A DNA stretch of 64,000 nt from Brachypterus glaber (lineage: Eukaryota > Arthropoda > Insecta > Coleoptera > Kateretidae). The DNA lies in contig OY294048.1 of NCBI GenBank assembly GCA_958510825.1, positions 18,555,589 to 18,619,588 of the forward strand, in the 5' to 3' direction. The notes beneath the pieces are model-generated. The model was not told where the DNA came from. It saw only the letters and a program-made list of their open reading frames with translations, and made no database searches. The stretch's first letter is position 1; every line of letters starts with the position of its first letter. Position numbers and translations under genes: made by a program. Below are positions 49,691 through 60,163 of this stretch, piece by piece.

Positions 49691-51407
49691 CTGCAATAAG
49701 AGTTCCAAAAATTATATATTATCATATTCTGTATAGCCTAGATCTGTAGACACGGTGTGTGAGAAATAACTTTTTTACAAAAAATAAACAGCCAATTTTT
49801 TATCGTTTTTTAATACATAATATTTATTATTGTACATTGTACAATACATGTACATTGTACATGGCCAGATATTTTAAAGGGTAGTTAGTAGTGGATGGTA
49901 ACAGTACACTCCTGTTAGTTTTTCACCGGGTGATTTGCTTAAGTGGTGTCCGCTATCTTGAATTTTAGGGGTGAGAGGCTTAATATGCATCTTACGATAA
50001 AAATGCATATAACCAATTTGGTTAAGAAGGAAATTTCCAACAAGTTAATTCAATAATAACCATGTTGGAGAAGAAATTGTTTTTTTTTCCATTTTTCAGC
50101 CAAATTATTCATCGGACAATAAAAGTGGTTATGGTTATGAGCAAAACTTGTAGCTCTTGAAATTCTCTATAAGTTTCATATATTATAAATTTTCATAGAT
50201 AATTTGGTACGGTTACAGAGGGCGCACTGTAACCGTAACAAAATACTTATGAAAATGCAAAATATATAAAACTTATAGAGAAGAGCTACAAGTTTGCTTA
50301 TAACCACTTTTATCCTCTGATGAATAGTTTGGCTAAAAAATCGAAAAAACAGATTTTACGACTGCGTGCATTAGGTAGTTGAAACCTTCGATTGCTTCCT
50401 TTTTTGGACGTTCGTTAGGTTTTATCCAGCTGCTTTTAGCAGCAGATGTCGCTAACTGTTCTTGCTGTTCCTGACAATTATTTTTCTACTCCATATAGCA
50501 TATGGAAAAGATTTGATTTTCACAGTGGTCCTTATACTAATATGTGGCTCTGATGAGTGCTAAAAAGCACGAAATCAATCAGTCTCTTCGGTTTGGACGA
50601 CTGTGTTAATCAAAACAAAAGTAGTTTTAAGGAAAAGTAAATTATTACTTAAAAAAATATATTTAAAAAAAAAAAAAGTGATAAAAAAATAATTTTTTTT
50701 TCAAAAGATCATTTTAAAAAAACGAAAAATAAAAAAAGAATAAAACAATTCTAAATTTTTTAACTTTTTTTTTAATTTTTTTTTAGCGAAAACCCAAAAA
50801 AAAAATGGATAAAAAATTAAAAAAGAAATCAAAAACTTTTTTTGATTTTCCTTTTGCAAAAAAACGAAAAACATTTGAATTTCTTTTTTTAAATAATAGT
50901 TTTTTTTTAAGTTTAACCCCCCCTCCCATATTTTTTTTTTCTTTTCGAGGAGATTACTTTGAAATACAATAGGAATCATCACCTCATATAAATTGGTTTA
51001 TCCTGGAAGCATGGAGTCGATCGGATTATTCGTTCTTGAGTTTTTGTGTCTACAAAAATCGTGACATCAAACAGACAGACAGACGGATAGACGGACTTTT
51101 TCAAAATTTCTTATTTTTTCATGAAAAAAATTTTTATCCAAGAATTTTTTGTCTAGGAAGTTTTTTGGCGATTTTAGGAAATTCGAAACTACCGTATAAT
51201 ACTATTCTAGAGCTACGCACTGTGAATAGTATAATAAACGCTTTTATAATACGCATTATGTTCTGTGGTAAACAAAAACCATTAATAAAAAGTAGAGCTT
51301 CCTTACATGTAAGGAGACTGTATTCAGGGTTTTATTTAGAACTAAACAACAATTAGAAGGGTTGTAAAAAAAGAATGAACGTGACCTTTTTGTTCCCAAA
51401 GTGATTA
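49691..51407. other. Upstream intron DNA with a 250-bp palindrome
   Basis: At about 50100-50345 CAGCCAAATTATTCATC, AAAAGTGGTTATGG, TTGTAGCTCTTGA are mirrored by GAAGAGCTACAAGT, ATAACCACTTTTATCC, GATGAATAGTTTGGCTA around the core GGTACGGTTACAGAGGGCGC. A CAGACAGACAGACGGA patch is at 51060-51090. Homopolymer-rich A/T at 50640-50960. No gene. Confidence 0.6.
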
Positions 51408-51417
51408 AGTGAATAAA

Positions 51418-51658
51418 TCATCATCAATAGTTTGTTTGGGTCTTTAAGAGACAGGCGCAGCCTATGGCTCATTTATCTAAAAAAATATTTAATCTGAATT
51501 GAAAGTTGGGGCAGTGAGTCTATGCTCACTGATGCGAGTTGCATCTGTCATAATTTGGGGGGAGTGAGTCTCTGCTCACTGATGCGAGTTGCATCTGTCA
51601 TAATTTGGCGCTGTGGAGTGGGTGGGAGGGGGATGGGGAGGGATGTGATAGGGAGAGG
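51418..51658 (-). mobile_element. Short Jockey-derived insertion, 241 bp
   Basis: Perfect 11-bp target duplication AAGTGAATAAA (51407-51417, 51659-51669). Same layout as 47855-48101: C-rich head starting CCTCTCCCTATCACATCC, then the two Jockey 3' UTR repeats and the UTR end. The two copies are nearly identical, so both are young. Confidence 0.9.
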
Positions 51659-51669
51659 AAGTGAATAAA

Positions 51670-52554
51670 GACGACGGTATCGGACTATATATATTCTACA
51701 AGCCATGGCAGGTACTTTTTTTTTAACCAAATCATGTACTAACTAGAGATAATAAATTATTTCTTTTTATACCCTTTACAGCTTAAAGGGCTAAAATTTG
51801 TAAAATTTCCGTTAGGTAGAAATGTTTTTTATAAATTTCTAAACAACTCTCCTTTTCTCCGTCCGTCTTGTCCGTACATCCGTTTGTCTGTCTATAAGTT
51901 TCAAAAAAATCATTTTTTTTTAATGAAAATAACTCTATTGATTTTAAAATCCTTTTAAAAGTAAAAAATGTAGGAGCTCACGTTAAAAAAAAAAACGGAA
52001 TTTTTTTTTTTGAAAATCAAAAACAAATCATAATCAAAAAATTATAGTGGTCGCCAATTTAATGAAGGGATTAAAAAAAAAACTTATTTTGAATAAGACT
52101 TAGATTGAAACTAAATATTTAGTTACAAATGGATATGAAATTATGATCCTATATAAATGTACTTTAATTTTTGTTAAAAACACTATAGTTCTAAAGTCAC
52201 GTACCTACTTTAATACTTAAGGACGGACATCAAATGCATGTTTTTAACAAAAATTGAAGTACAATTTTATAGGATAATAACTTCCGATTTCCTATCCATT
52301 TGCAACTGAATATTTAGTTTACTTTTTACAGTGTATACCTTTATGGGTTGTTTCTTTAGACTTTTCTTGAACATAGTTTCGTAAAAGTTTAAATAATTAT
52401 GATCCTTATATGGAGTAATCTACCTTCAACCAAAGTTTATATTTTAGGGTTATATAAACCAACGCAATCTAAACGTATTTATGAGTTCTTAGTTTTTAAT
52501 GCATATTTATAGAAAATGTAAATTAACAGCAAATTAATTCTACACCAAGTAGGA
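51670..52554. other. AT-rich DNA with an imperfect inverted repeat
   Basis: AAATGGATATGAAATTATGA with TATAAATGTACTTTAATTTT at 52128 is mirrored by AAAATTGAAGTACAATTTTA and CCTATCCATTTG at 52248-52305. No gene. Confidence 0.5.
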
Positions 52555-54336
52555 CACGGTGCGGTGGTGCGACGGTTTAAATCAACTTCAAATTACCCCA
52601 TTTCTGTTTCTATACGACGATTCTATGAGACGTTAGTATGATTTTAACCAAAAATAAAAAAATCTATCGAGCACATTTTTTTTTATTAAGCAAAAACCCC
52701 GTATGTTGGACACTTACCTTGTATTTGACTATTCACTAAATATTTACTCAAACTATTATTATTTTTTTTTGTTTTATTTTGTTCAATATACGTGAACTGC
52801 AAAATAATTTTCATAAAAAAAATAATTAATAATAAAAAACCTCTTATAACGGATGATACAAGAAGTATTGCCTACGAATTATCACCGTAACTATAAAAGA
52901 TAACAGATAAATTTTTGAAATTTACAGAGCTTGTATGAACCGTAAATGCCCCCATTTTATCATGGTCATTATAAAAAAATCATTTCCTGTCTTATCGGAA
53001 GTGATACCCCAACTTTTGATTTTTAAATGGAACCCTATATATTTGCTTACATTTATAGATGCGTATTTAAATTATCTTTTTATTAACATATCACAAGTCG
53101 ATATTTGCATTAAAGATGGAGCCACAGGATCCATAAACACAACATGGCGGTCCGATGACGTCCATATTGGAATATTTCTGAAACTTAACATTTTAAATCT
53201 TTTTATAGTAGGCTAAAAATTTACTGTTTATCTGAAACTGATTTCCTTTTGTTTTTATGGATATGACGCTATTTTAAAGTTTTTTTTTTCAAATCATCAA
53301 CTTAAATGCCATTTTGTGCTAAATTTTTTAAAGGAAACGACCTTTTTTTGATTTCGCTAAATTAAAAACTCAGGTATACTCTACAAGAAAAAAGTACAAA
53401 CACCCTTATAGGGTTGGAAATTGTTTGGGAAAATGGCCATATTCCGTTGGGAGCTTATTAAATCCCAAGGGAATGGACATTTTCCCCGAAAAGGGCCAAC
53501 GCTATTAGCCTATTTCTACGTTTTTCTTGAGTATACCTGAGTTTTTGATCTAGTGAAATCAATAATAGGTCGATTCATTTAAAAAATTAGCACAAAATGG
53601 CGTTAAAGTTGATGATTAAAAAAAATTAACATAACGCCATTTTCAAAAAAAAACAAAAGACAATCAGTTTCAGATAAACAGTAAATTTTTAGCCTACTAT
53701 TAAAAGATTTGAAATGAAAAGTTTCAGAAATATTCCAATATGGAAGTCATAGGACCGCCATGTTGTTTTTATGTAAAATGTCTCCTGTGGCGCCATATTT
53801 AACACAAATATTGAGAATGAAAATAGAATTTAAATACGAATCTAAATATGTAAGCAAATGTAAAGGGTTCCATTTAAAAATCAAAGTTGGTATCACTTCC
53901 GCTTAGACCGGAAGTGATATTTTATAATGACCATGCTAAAATGAGGGTATTTACGGTTCATACAAGTTCTGTAAATTTCAAAAAGTTATCTTTTATAGTT
54001 ACGGAGATAATTCGTAGGCAATACTTCTTGTGTCACCCAGTATAAGGGGTTTTTTATTATAAATTTTATTTTTTTATGACGATTATTTTGCAGTTCACGT
54101 ATATTAAACAAAACGAAATAAAAAAATAATAATAATTTGAGTAAATATTTAGTGAAAAGTCATATACAAGGTAAGTGTCCAACATACGGGGTTTTTGTTT
54201 AATAAAAAAAATGTGCTAGATAGATTTTTTTTTTATTTTTGGTTATAATCATCCTAAAGTATCATAGAATCGACGTATAGAAACATAAATGGGGTAATTT
54301 GAAGTTGATTTAAACTGACGCACCACCGCACCGTGA
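52555..54336. mobile_element. 1.8-kb palindromic element, arms about 850 bp
   Basis: Ends CACGGTGCGGTGGTGCG and, inverted, CGCACCACCGCACCGTG. The arms mirror each other nearly throughout: AATCAACTTCAAATTACCCC, ACAAGAAGTATTGCCTACGA, GGAAGTGATACC, TGGAACCCTATATATTTGC and GATTTTTAAATGG all return inverted. The turn lies near 53440-53500 with GGGAAAATGGCCATATTCCG against its own inverse. AGGA occurs next to both ends and might be a target duplication. No transposase. Confidence 0.85.
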
Positions 54337-54726
54337 GGAACATTGACAAATTAAACTGTCTGCGCATTGCAAGGCGCATTTTTTTTGCTGTTGCGAAACC
54401 GCACATGATCATTAAAATTTGCAAAAATGTAAGTATGAAATATCATACAGACGGACAAGTTAAACTCTCTGGTTTAAAATGCAAGGAGCATTTTTTTGCT
54501 GTTGCGAAAGGGCACATGAGCATTAAAATTTCTTAAAATGTAAGTATACATTATCGTACAGGCTAGAAGCACGTTACCTGTCGGAATTTTTAAAATAAGC
54601 GACACGTGAATGACTACATTGCTCCACAAAACAATAACTAAATACAGAAACTTTTTAATTAAAATTAAAAAATATTAATTAAATACACATATATTTAGAG
54701 TCGGCAGTTTGAAGTTTTGAAAATTT
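54337..54726. repeat. Direct repeat of about 100 bp
   Basis: CATTTTTTTTGCTGTTGCGAAAC with GCACATGATCATTAAAATTT at 54376 recurs as CATTTTTTTGCTGTTGCGAAA, GGGCACATGAGCATTAAAAT at 54488, each with GACAAGTTAAACT or GACAAATTAAACT in front. Noncoding. Confidence 0.65.
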
Positions 54727-55360
54727 GGATAAAAACACAACCACATAAAATGAAAAAAAAGTCCGAAATTTTTTCGGAGACCATTGTATGATACAATGGT
54801 CTTGATTATATCCCTATGTATTTTGAGGAGCTGAATCCAAATTTGAGGTCAAAATGGCACTTTATGCAATTAGTTTTGGACATAACCTCGAAAAACTTTC
54901 CTTTCATATACTCGAAAATAACGTTTCTTGAGGTTATTTACTTTATGCAATTAGTTTTGGACATAACCTCGAAAAACTTTCCTTTCATATACTCGAAAAT
55001 AACGTTTCTTGAGGTTATTTCCAAAACTAAATCAGGTGTTATTTTGATATCAAATTCGGATTCAACACCTCAAAATACATAGGAATACAAAGCTCCGAAA
55101 AAAATCTTTTGTCTTTGTGAAGAAAAGAAAAAAAGGTCGAGAATTTTTTGGAAGGCCATTGTATTCCCATGTATTTTTAGGCTCTGAATGCTAATTGCAG
55201 GTCAAAAGGCACCTTATCCGATTACTTTTAGAGGTAACCTCAAAAAACCTTATTTTTATACTCTAAAATAAGGTTTTTTAAAAGGTTTGCTCCAAAACTA
55301 ATTGGGTGAGGTGAGGGTGAGGTTCCGGACCTTTTTTCTTTTTGTGACTGTGGCTGTAAA
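54727..55360. mobile_element. ACACAGCC-family element with an 81-bp tandem duplication
   Basis: Ends ACACAACCACATAAAATG and, inverted, TTTTTGTGACTGTGGCTGT. The family motif GAGCTGAATCCAAATTTGAG is at 54827, with its inverse CAAATTCGGATTCAACACC at 55050. The unit beginning CTTTATGCAATTAGTTTTGG occurs at 54860-54940 and exactly again at 54941-55021. Confidence 0.75.
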
Positions 55361-56901
55361 ATCAATTCGAAACACTAACTGTTGACAAAAGAGGATAATA
55401 CCACAGTAATGCATCATAATATCAGTTGCACTAAGGCCAAATACCAATTGTACAATTGTATGTATGTGGATGAAAATAGAAAGTTCTCATACCTCCTTTA
55501 TTCATTAACAATTTCAAATTAACAATGTTACATAACACCTTCATGTTCTATTTATAAAAAATACAAAACTCTGAGGTCATTTACTGAGAAACAAACATGG
55601 TGTTGATTGGTCTGTTTGTATTTTCAGCATTTTAATTAACATAACTTACTAACTAACATAACTATAGTTGTATATTGTTTGATAAAAATTAAGTGAAACG
55701 TAAATTGCCACATCGTGAATAATTAAATTAAAGTAGGGCGGTTCTTAAAATATTTTTAGAGAAGCCAAAATATTTAAAAATGACGTGTACAAAATTTCTA
55801 GTCGACACTGCCGCATCGATTAATAAAAAAGATGCACCTAGGGCGTAAAAGCCAAACTTACATCCTATTGAAAAAATGCAAAGAACAAGAAAAAAAATGT
55901 TTTTATTCTAAACATTTAGTTTTTTATATTTTTTTCGATAAGTCGTACTGTTATGATGCGTATAATGTGTTAAAATGTTTAAAATAACACTGCTTTAATC
56001 AGTGTAAATAAACTCTGGCTTCAATATTCGTACCCTTAGTTAAGATGTGGATCATAGATTTTAATTGTATAAACAAGTATTATTTATTGTTAAAATGATA
56101 GTTACAAATGTCATGAATAGCAATTATCTTGTGAATTTATTATAATTTAAGTCTTTGTCGGGCTAATTAAATAAAGCCGATTTCTTTAGAAATATACCGT
56201 ACTAAAAGCATTGTCAAATAAATTTAATATTGACTTAATTTAATAAATTTAAAAATCCTATAAAAATATATGCAAAAATTTAGATATTATTCAGTTTTGC
56301 TCAGTGTTTGTTCGTGTCTACTAAAAAGTTCCCAGTGAAAATGTTAAAAATAATTTTAAGAATTATTCTTGAACTGAAAATTGTTTTAAAATATTTTTAA
56401 TATTTTCCGTTATAAACTTTTTAAGATAATTACACAAATTTCGACGCTTATAAATATCGTTAGTATGAACACTGAAATTTAGGCGATAAATTAGACTTTA
56501 AAATTATTTTGAATATATTCACAACTATTAATAGTTGGAATCGTAAACTAATATAATGATTATAATACGAGGAAAAATTAAAATGTAGATTCTTGGCATA
56601 TAAGTAGAACTAGAAGTAAGAAAACATCTTTACATGTCCTTGAAGAATTTAATCACATTTATTTAATATATTATTTTTAAGTTAAGAAGCTATTATTTTA
56701 ATCTGTTTTCAAAGTTCCGTCTCACTAGAACTTACGACTTCCAAATAAAGTGGTAACTGGTAGTTAAGTATAATCACCGCTCGGCTACACTTTAACTATA
56801 ATATAGAAGATTTAATGGCTAACTGAGTAAGTTATATAAATTACCGTTCAGCTATAACTGATACAATTCAACTTTATAACAGTACTTTACCGTAACGATT
56901 T
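55361..56901. other. AT-rich DNA, nothing recognised
   Basis: All frames are short and no inverted repeat stands out. This is the longest stretch in the right half without a visible repeat. Confidence 0.5.
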
Positions 56902-57841
56902 TATAGAGGAAGGGTAGCAAATGTGGGCTAGGTCTTGTAATATGGGCTAGGTGGGTTTCTCAACTATCCGATGCAGTTCTCTGCATCCGACTATCGCAAA
57001 TCGTAAATGGCGAAGTTAAACTTCCACAGTAAAGATTCATTAATTAATTCATACATTCGTTGACGTTTGAGAATTTATTTTTATTTTCCGTCCTTTTCAG
57101 CAAGCCACAGAACTTTTTTAGGTAAGTTTATAAATTCAGTTACCTGATAGATAACAACGTTTTTAAAACCATTTTTGCAACAAATTAAAGCCACATAATC
57201 GGGCTTTGATGTGTGCTTATTAGTTTTCTTCTAATTAATGAGTTTTAGACATAACCTCTTTTGTTGTATACACCGAGTATTTTTGCAATATGGGCCATTC
57301 CTGTGTTATTATTATGGGCTATATAGAACTATGTATTTAAGCCTAGAATTTTTCTAGGAGGCCAAGAAAAGATCAGCAACAGCCAAGAATAGAAGAAAAT
57401 GGAACGAGGGCGATATGGAACGAGCTATAATAGCGATGAGGCAGTACGAGATGGGTACCTTCAAAGCTTTAAAAATGTTTAATATACCACGTTCTATATT
57501 AGATTATTTGATTTATTATTTAATTTTAGATATAACTTTTATACTTTTAACTTATTGCGACCAATACGATTGATTGCCACTTCAAATCTAATATTTATTA
57601 CACAATTTTGGGGGCAGCCCATATTTAGGGCCAATTTCAAATCGACACAAAAGTGCACCTACTCACTATTTACGAAATAATGAATTTATTATTTGTTTTA
57701 ATCAATATGAATTTATAACAGGTTGTGACTAATTAATATAGCTATCGTTGGGTACGTTTGGTATTAGAACTAAACTTTTATTTATTTTTTTACAAGAAAA
57801 AATAAAATGGGTAGCCCATATTTGCTTCCTTTCCTCTATAT
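56902..57841 (+). mobile_element. pogo-like element, about 940 bp
   Basis: Ends TATAGAGGAAGGGTAGCAAA then TGTGGGCTA, and inverted TAGCCCATATTTGCTTCCTT then TCCTCTATA. TA lies at the ends. ATGGGC or its inverse is repeated at least six times near both ends. The interior encodes a pipsqueak-type DNA-binding segment (next entry), so it is probably an internally deleted pogo/Tc1-mariner-superfamily element. Confidence 0.75.
57363..57505 (+). pseudogene. pipsqueak-type HTH of a pogo-like transposase
   Basis: Plus-strand translation reads KRSATAKNRRKWNEGDMERA, IIAMRQYEMGTFKALKMFN, IPRSILDYL. The pattern of a charged start, MERAI-AMR--EMG--KA-K-FNIPRS-L matches the psq helix-turn-helix that opens pogo/Tigger transposases and binds the element ends. 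Only about 48 residues are visible; there is no DDE domain within the element. Confidence 0.75.
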
Positions 57842-58987
57842 AAACATATGTTTTTGTTTCCTTTTTTAAGGCTCGATGCGGCACGTGTTAACACGATAGC
57901 TCAACGTTAACATGTTAAGGTTGAGCTATCGACCTGAAATTTGGTAAAACACATTAGGGTACCTGACTTTTTATTTTACGTTTTAAATCAGAGAACGTCA
58001 AACCAAAATTCAGGGACACATTATTTTTAGACAATTTACAAGAAATTAGGGAGCTCACAAAAGAACTATTTTTTAAGGGTCACCCTAACTAACTGTTACA
58101 TATATTAAACATTTTGAAAGTTTAATTCAAGTGAATAGCACTTACCTTTACAAAAGTATTATTATCCTGAATGGTCCAAGTTCCAGAGAGCCGCAAAAGG
58201 AAAACAATGCTTTTGGTATTATAAAACAACATAAATGTTTATTATCTAATTTAAAATATAAGTGGGTATATAAAAGAACAAACTTTATAAAACAAGATTT
58301 TAATGTACCATCGCGGCCATTAAATTTCGTTACAGCAAAGATTCCTGCAGAATACCAAGCAATTAAGATTAAAATTGCTTAAATCTTGTCGTATGGGTCT
58401 TTTAAAAAATAGGGTATACCTATTGTTGTTTTTAAAAACTAATGTTAGGCATACTAAAATAATAAAGAACTATCCCTAGTAACATTGAACTTGGACAAGT
58501 TTCTTTGTAAAGAATTGGCCATTTTCTGAGCAAGAGAATTAATTAAGATTCTGTATCCAGACTTGGGCAAGACTTTAGCAAGACTTTAGTAAGACTTTAG
58601 CAAGGCTTTAGTAATATTCTGGAAGCAGAGCGTTTAGCAATACTTTGTCAAGTCTGTTCGTTAAGTCTGTATAAATCAATTCGACAAGCAGTTTGACAAG
58701 ATTCTTGGTCAAGAATCGACCTACTCTAACTAGTACGATTTGATCATGATAGAGATCGCTTTTTGATTTCTTGTCAATTTTTCTTGTTACATTCTTACTC
58801 AAGACTTGTCCAAGAATCTTGACGAAGTATCTGTAGCAATTCTTTGACAATTCTGGATGCAGTTATTTCAAGTAACTTATTTGATCAAGAATATGGAGCC
58901 AGACTTGCTCAAGACTTGACAAAAATTGTTACTAGGGATTAAATTACTTTAACAATTAACTGGTTTAACAGGGTTCCACGGAAAGGA
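57842..58987. other. AT-rich DNA with AAGACT-rich repeats
   Basis: At 58559-58620 AGCAAGACTTTAG and variants recur four times, and CAAGATTCTTG/CAAGAATC motifs continue to about 58915 on both strands, forming a weak inverted arrangement. The only possible coding signal is the weak exon at 58146. A plus-strand frame of 83 codons at 58131 has no recognised domain. Confidence 0.5.
58146..58229 (-). CDS. Possible upstream iGluR amino-terminal-domain exon (weak)
   Basis: A clean donor (GTA AAG|GTAAGT) ends a minus-strand open frame whose last codons read GTWTIQDNNTFVK in phase 0. Joined to the first certain exon this gives [13 protein letters not shown]; in related receptors a similar V-K precedes this segment. 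The acceptor is unclear: TTCAG at 58167 would leave a 21-nt microexon, and an AG further up has a poor pyrimidine tract. The frame has a stop at about 58238. The plus-strand frame over the same bases is also open, so this could be chance. Confidence 0.3.
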
Positions 58988-60150
58988 CCACGCACATTTC
59001 TTATGGAAAATGACCCCCGGTTAAATTTGCTGAAATTCAAATATGTTGGAGTTCTCAACTGACTGATTAAAAGTCTCCATGGGCGCAAAGAATATAGTTT
59101 TCGTGCTAGAGCTTAACAAAAATGGCCTTTTATGATTTGGACTTTTTTTGATATAACTCCCAAACGAAACAACATTTTTAGATGGAACTTGAACTTACCT
59201 ACTTTGGAAGTCAGTGGAGTACGTAAAAAAAATTTTTTTTAGTTTCCTTTTTTACTTAATTGTTGAGACACCACTGACATTTTAATATATTTATATTATA
59301 TTGGGGACATATACTTTACATAATTTAACCAGTGGCGTCCTTACTTTATATTTTATTTAGAAAGTTACCCTTTTTGTCTACGGCACTGTTTAAACTGTAA
59401 TGACTTTTTTAAAAACTTTTTAGATATCATAATAGATAATCTTAATCCGTAAAAACAAATGACTATTTAGTTTATTTTTTTTTACTTTACACAAAAAAAG
59501 TTATAAGCCTAAATAGACAAAAAAATGGATAAATTAATATATTTTTTTAGGATAGGTTAATTTGCCTAAAATCAAATTATGTTTTAGGTTTTACTTCACT
59601 GATCAAAAGTCTTCACGGGCACAAAGGTCTAAGTCCTATAGTTTTTGTGCTACAGCTCAACAACAATGACTTTCAACAGATCCAACTTTTGATATTACTC
59701 CCGAACGAAACAAGATATTTGGATGAAACTTGAGCTGAAAAATGTTTATTTATTAATCTTTAAAAAGTCACATGTAAAGTATAACCCAAAATCATCCAAA
59801 ATATTTAACCCGTAGGAAAGTCAGTGGCGTCTCAGAAATTAAGTAAAAATTGAAAAATAAAAAAAAACTTTTTTCGGACCCCACTGGCTTCTAAAATAAA
59901 GTTGTTGTTATTATTTTTAGTAACTTAGTTCAAGTTCCATCTAAAAATCTCGTTTCGTTCGGGAGTTATATCAAAAGATGTAACCACAAAACATCATTTT
60001 TGTTAAGCTCTAGCAAGAAAACTATATGACTTAGAGCTTTGTGTCCATGAAGACTTTTAATCAGTTAGTTGAGAACTCCAACATACTTAAATTTCAGCAA
60101 ATTTAACCAGGGGCTATTTCCCATAAGAAATGTATGTGGTACTTTATTTT
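58988..60150. mobile_element. Long-inverted-repeat element, arms about 280 bp
   Basis: Left arm: CATTTCTTATGGAAAATGAC, CCCGGTTAAATTTGCTGAAA, TGTTGGAGTTCTCAACTGAC, GTGCTAGAGCTTAAC, CAGTGGAGTACG. Right arm has the inverse: CCACTGGCTTC, GTTAAGCTCTAGC, TAGTTGAGAACTCCAACATA, TTTCAGCAAATTTAACCAGG, TTTCCCATAAGAAATG. A further copy of the GTGCTACAGCTCAAC block lies inside at 59650. A partial relative is at 28900-29225. Confidence 0.8.
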
Positions 60151-60163
60151 TGTCAGTCTGATT

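Noticed and set aside
50640..50982. Minus-strand frame of 93 codons rich in Lys and Phe
   Set aside because: Translation of A/T homopolymer-rich DNA; no domain.
58131..58382. Plus-strand gene of 83 codons
   Set aside because: No domain recognised and it overlaps a possible receptor exon on the other strand; length is within chance for this DNA.
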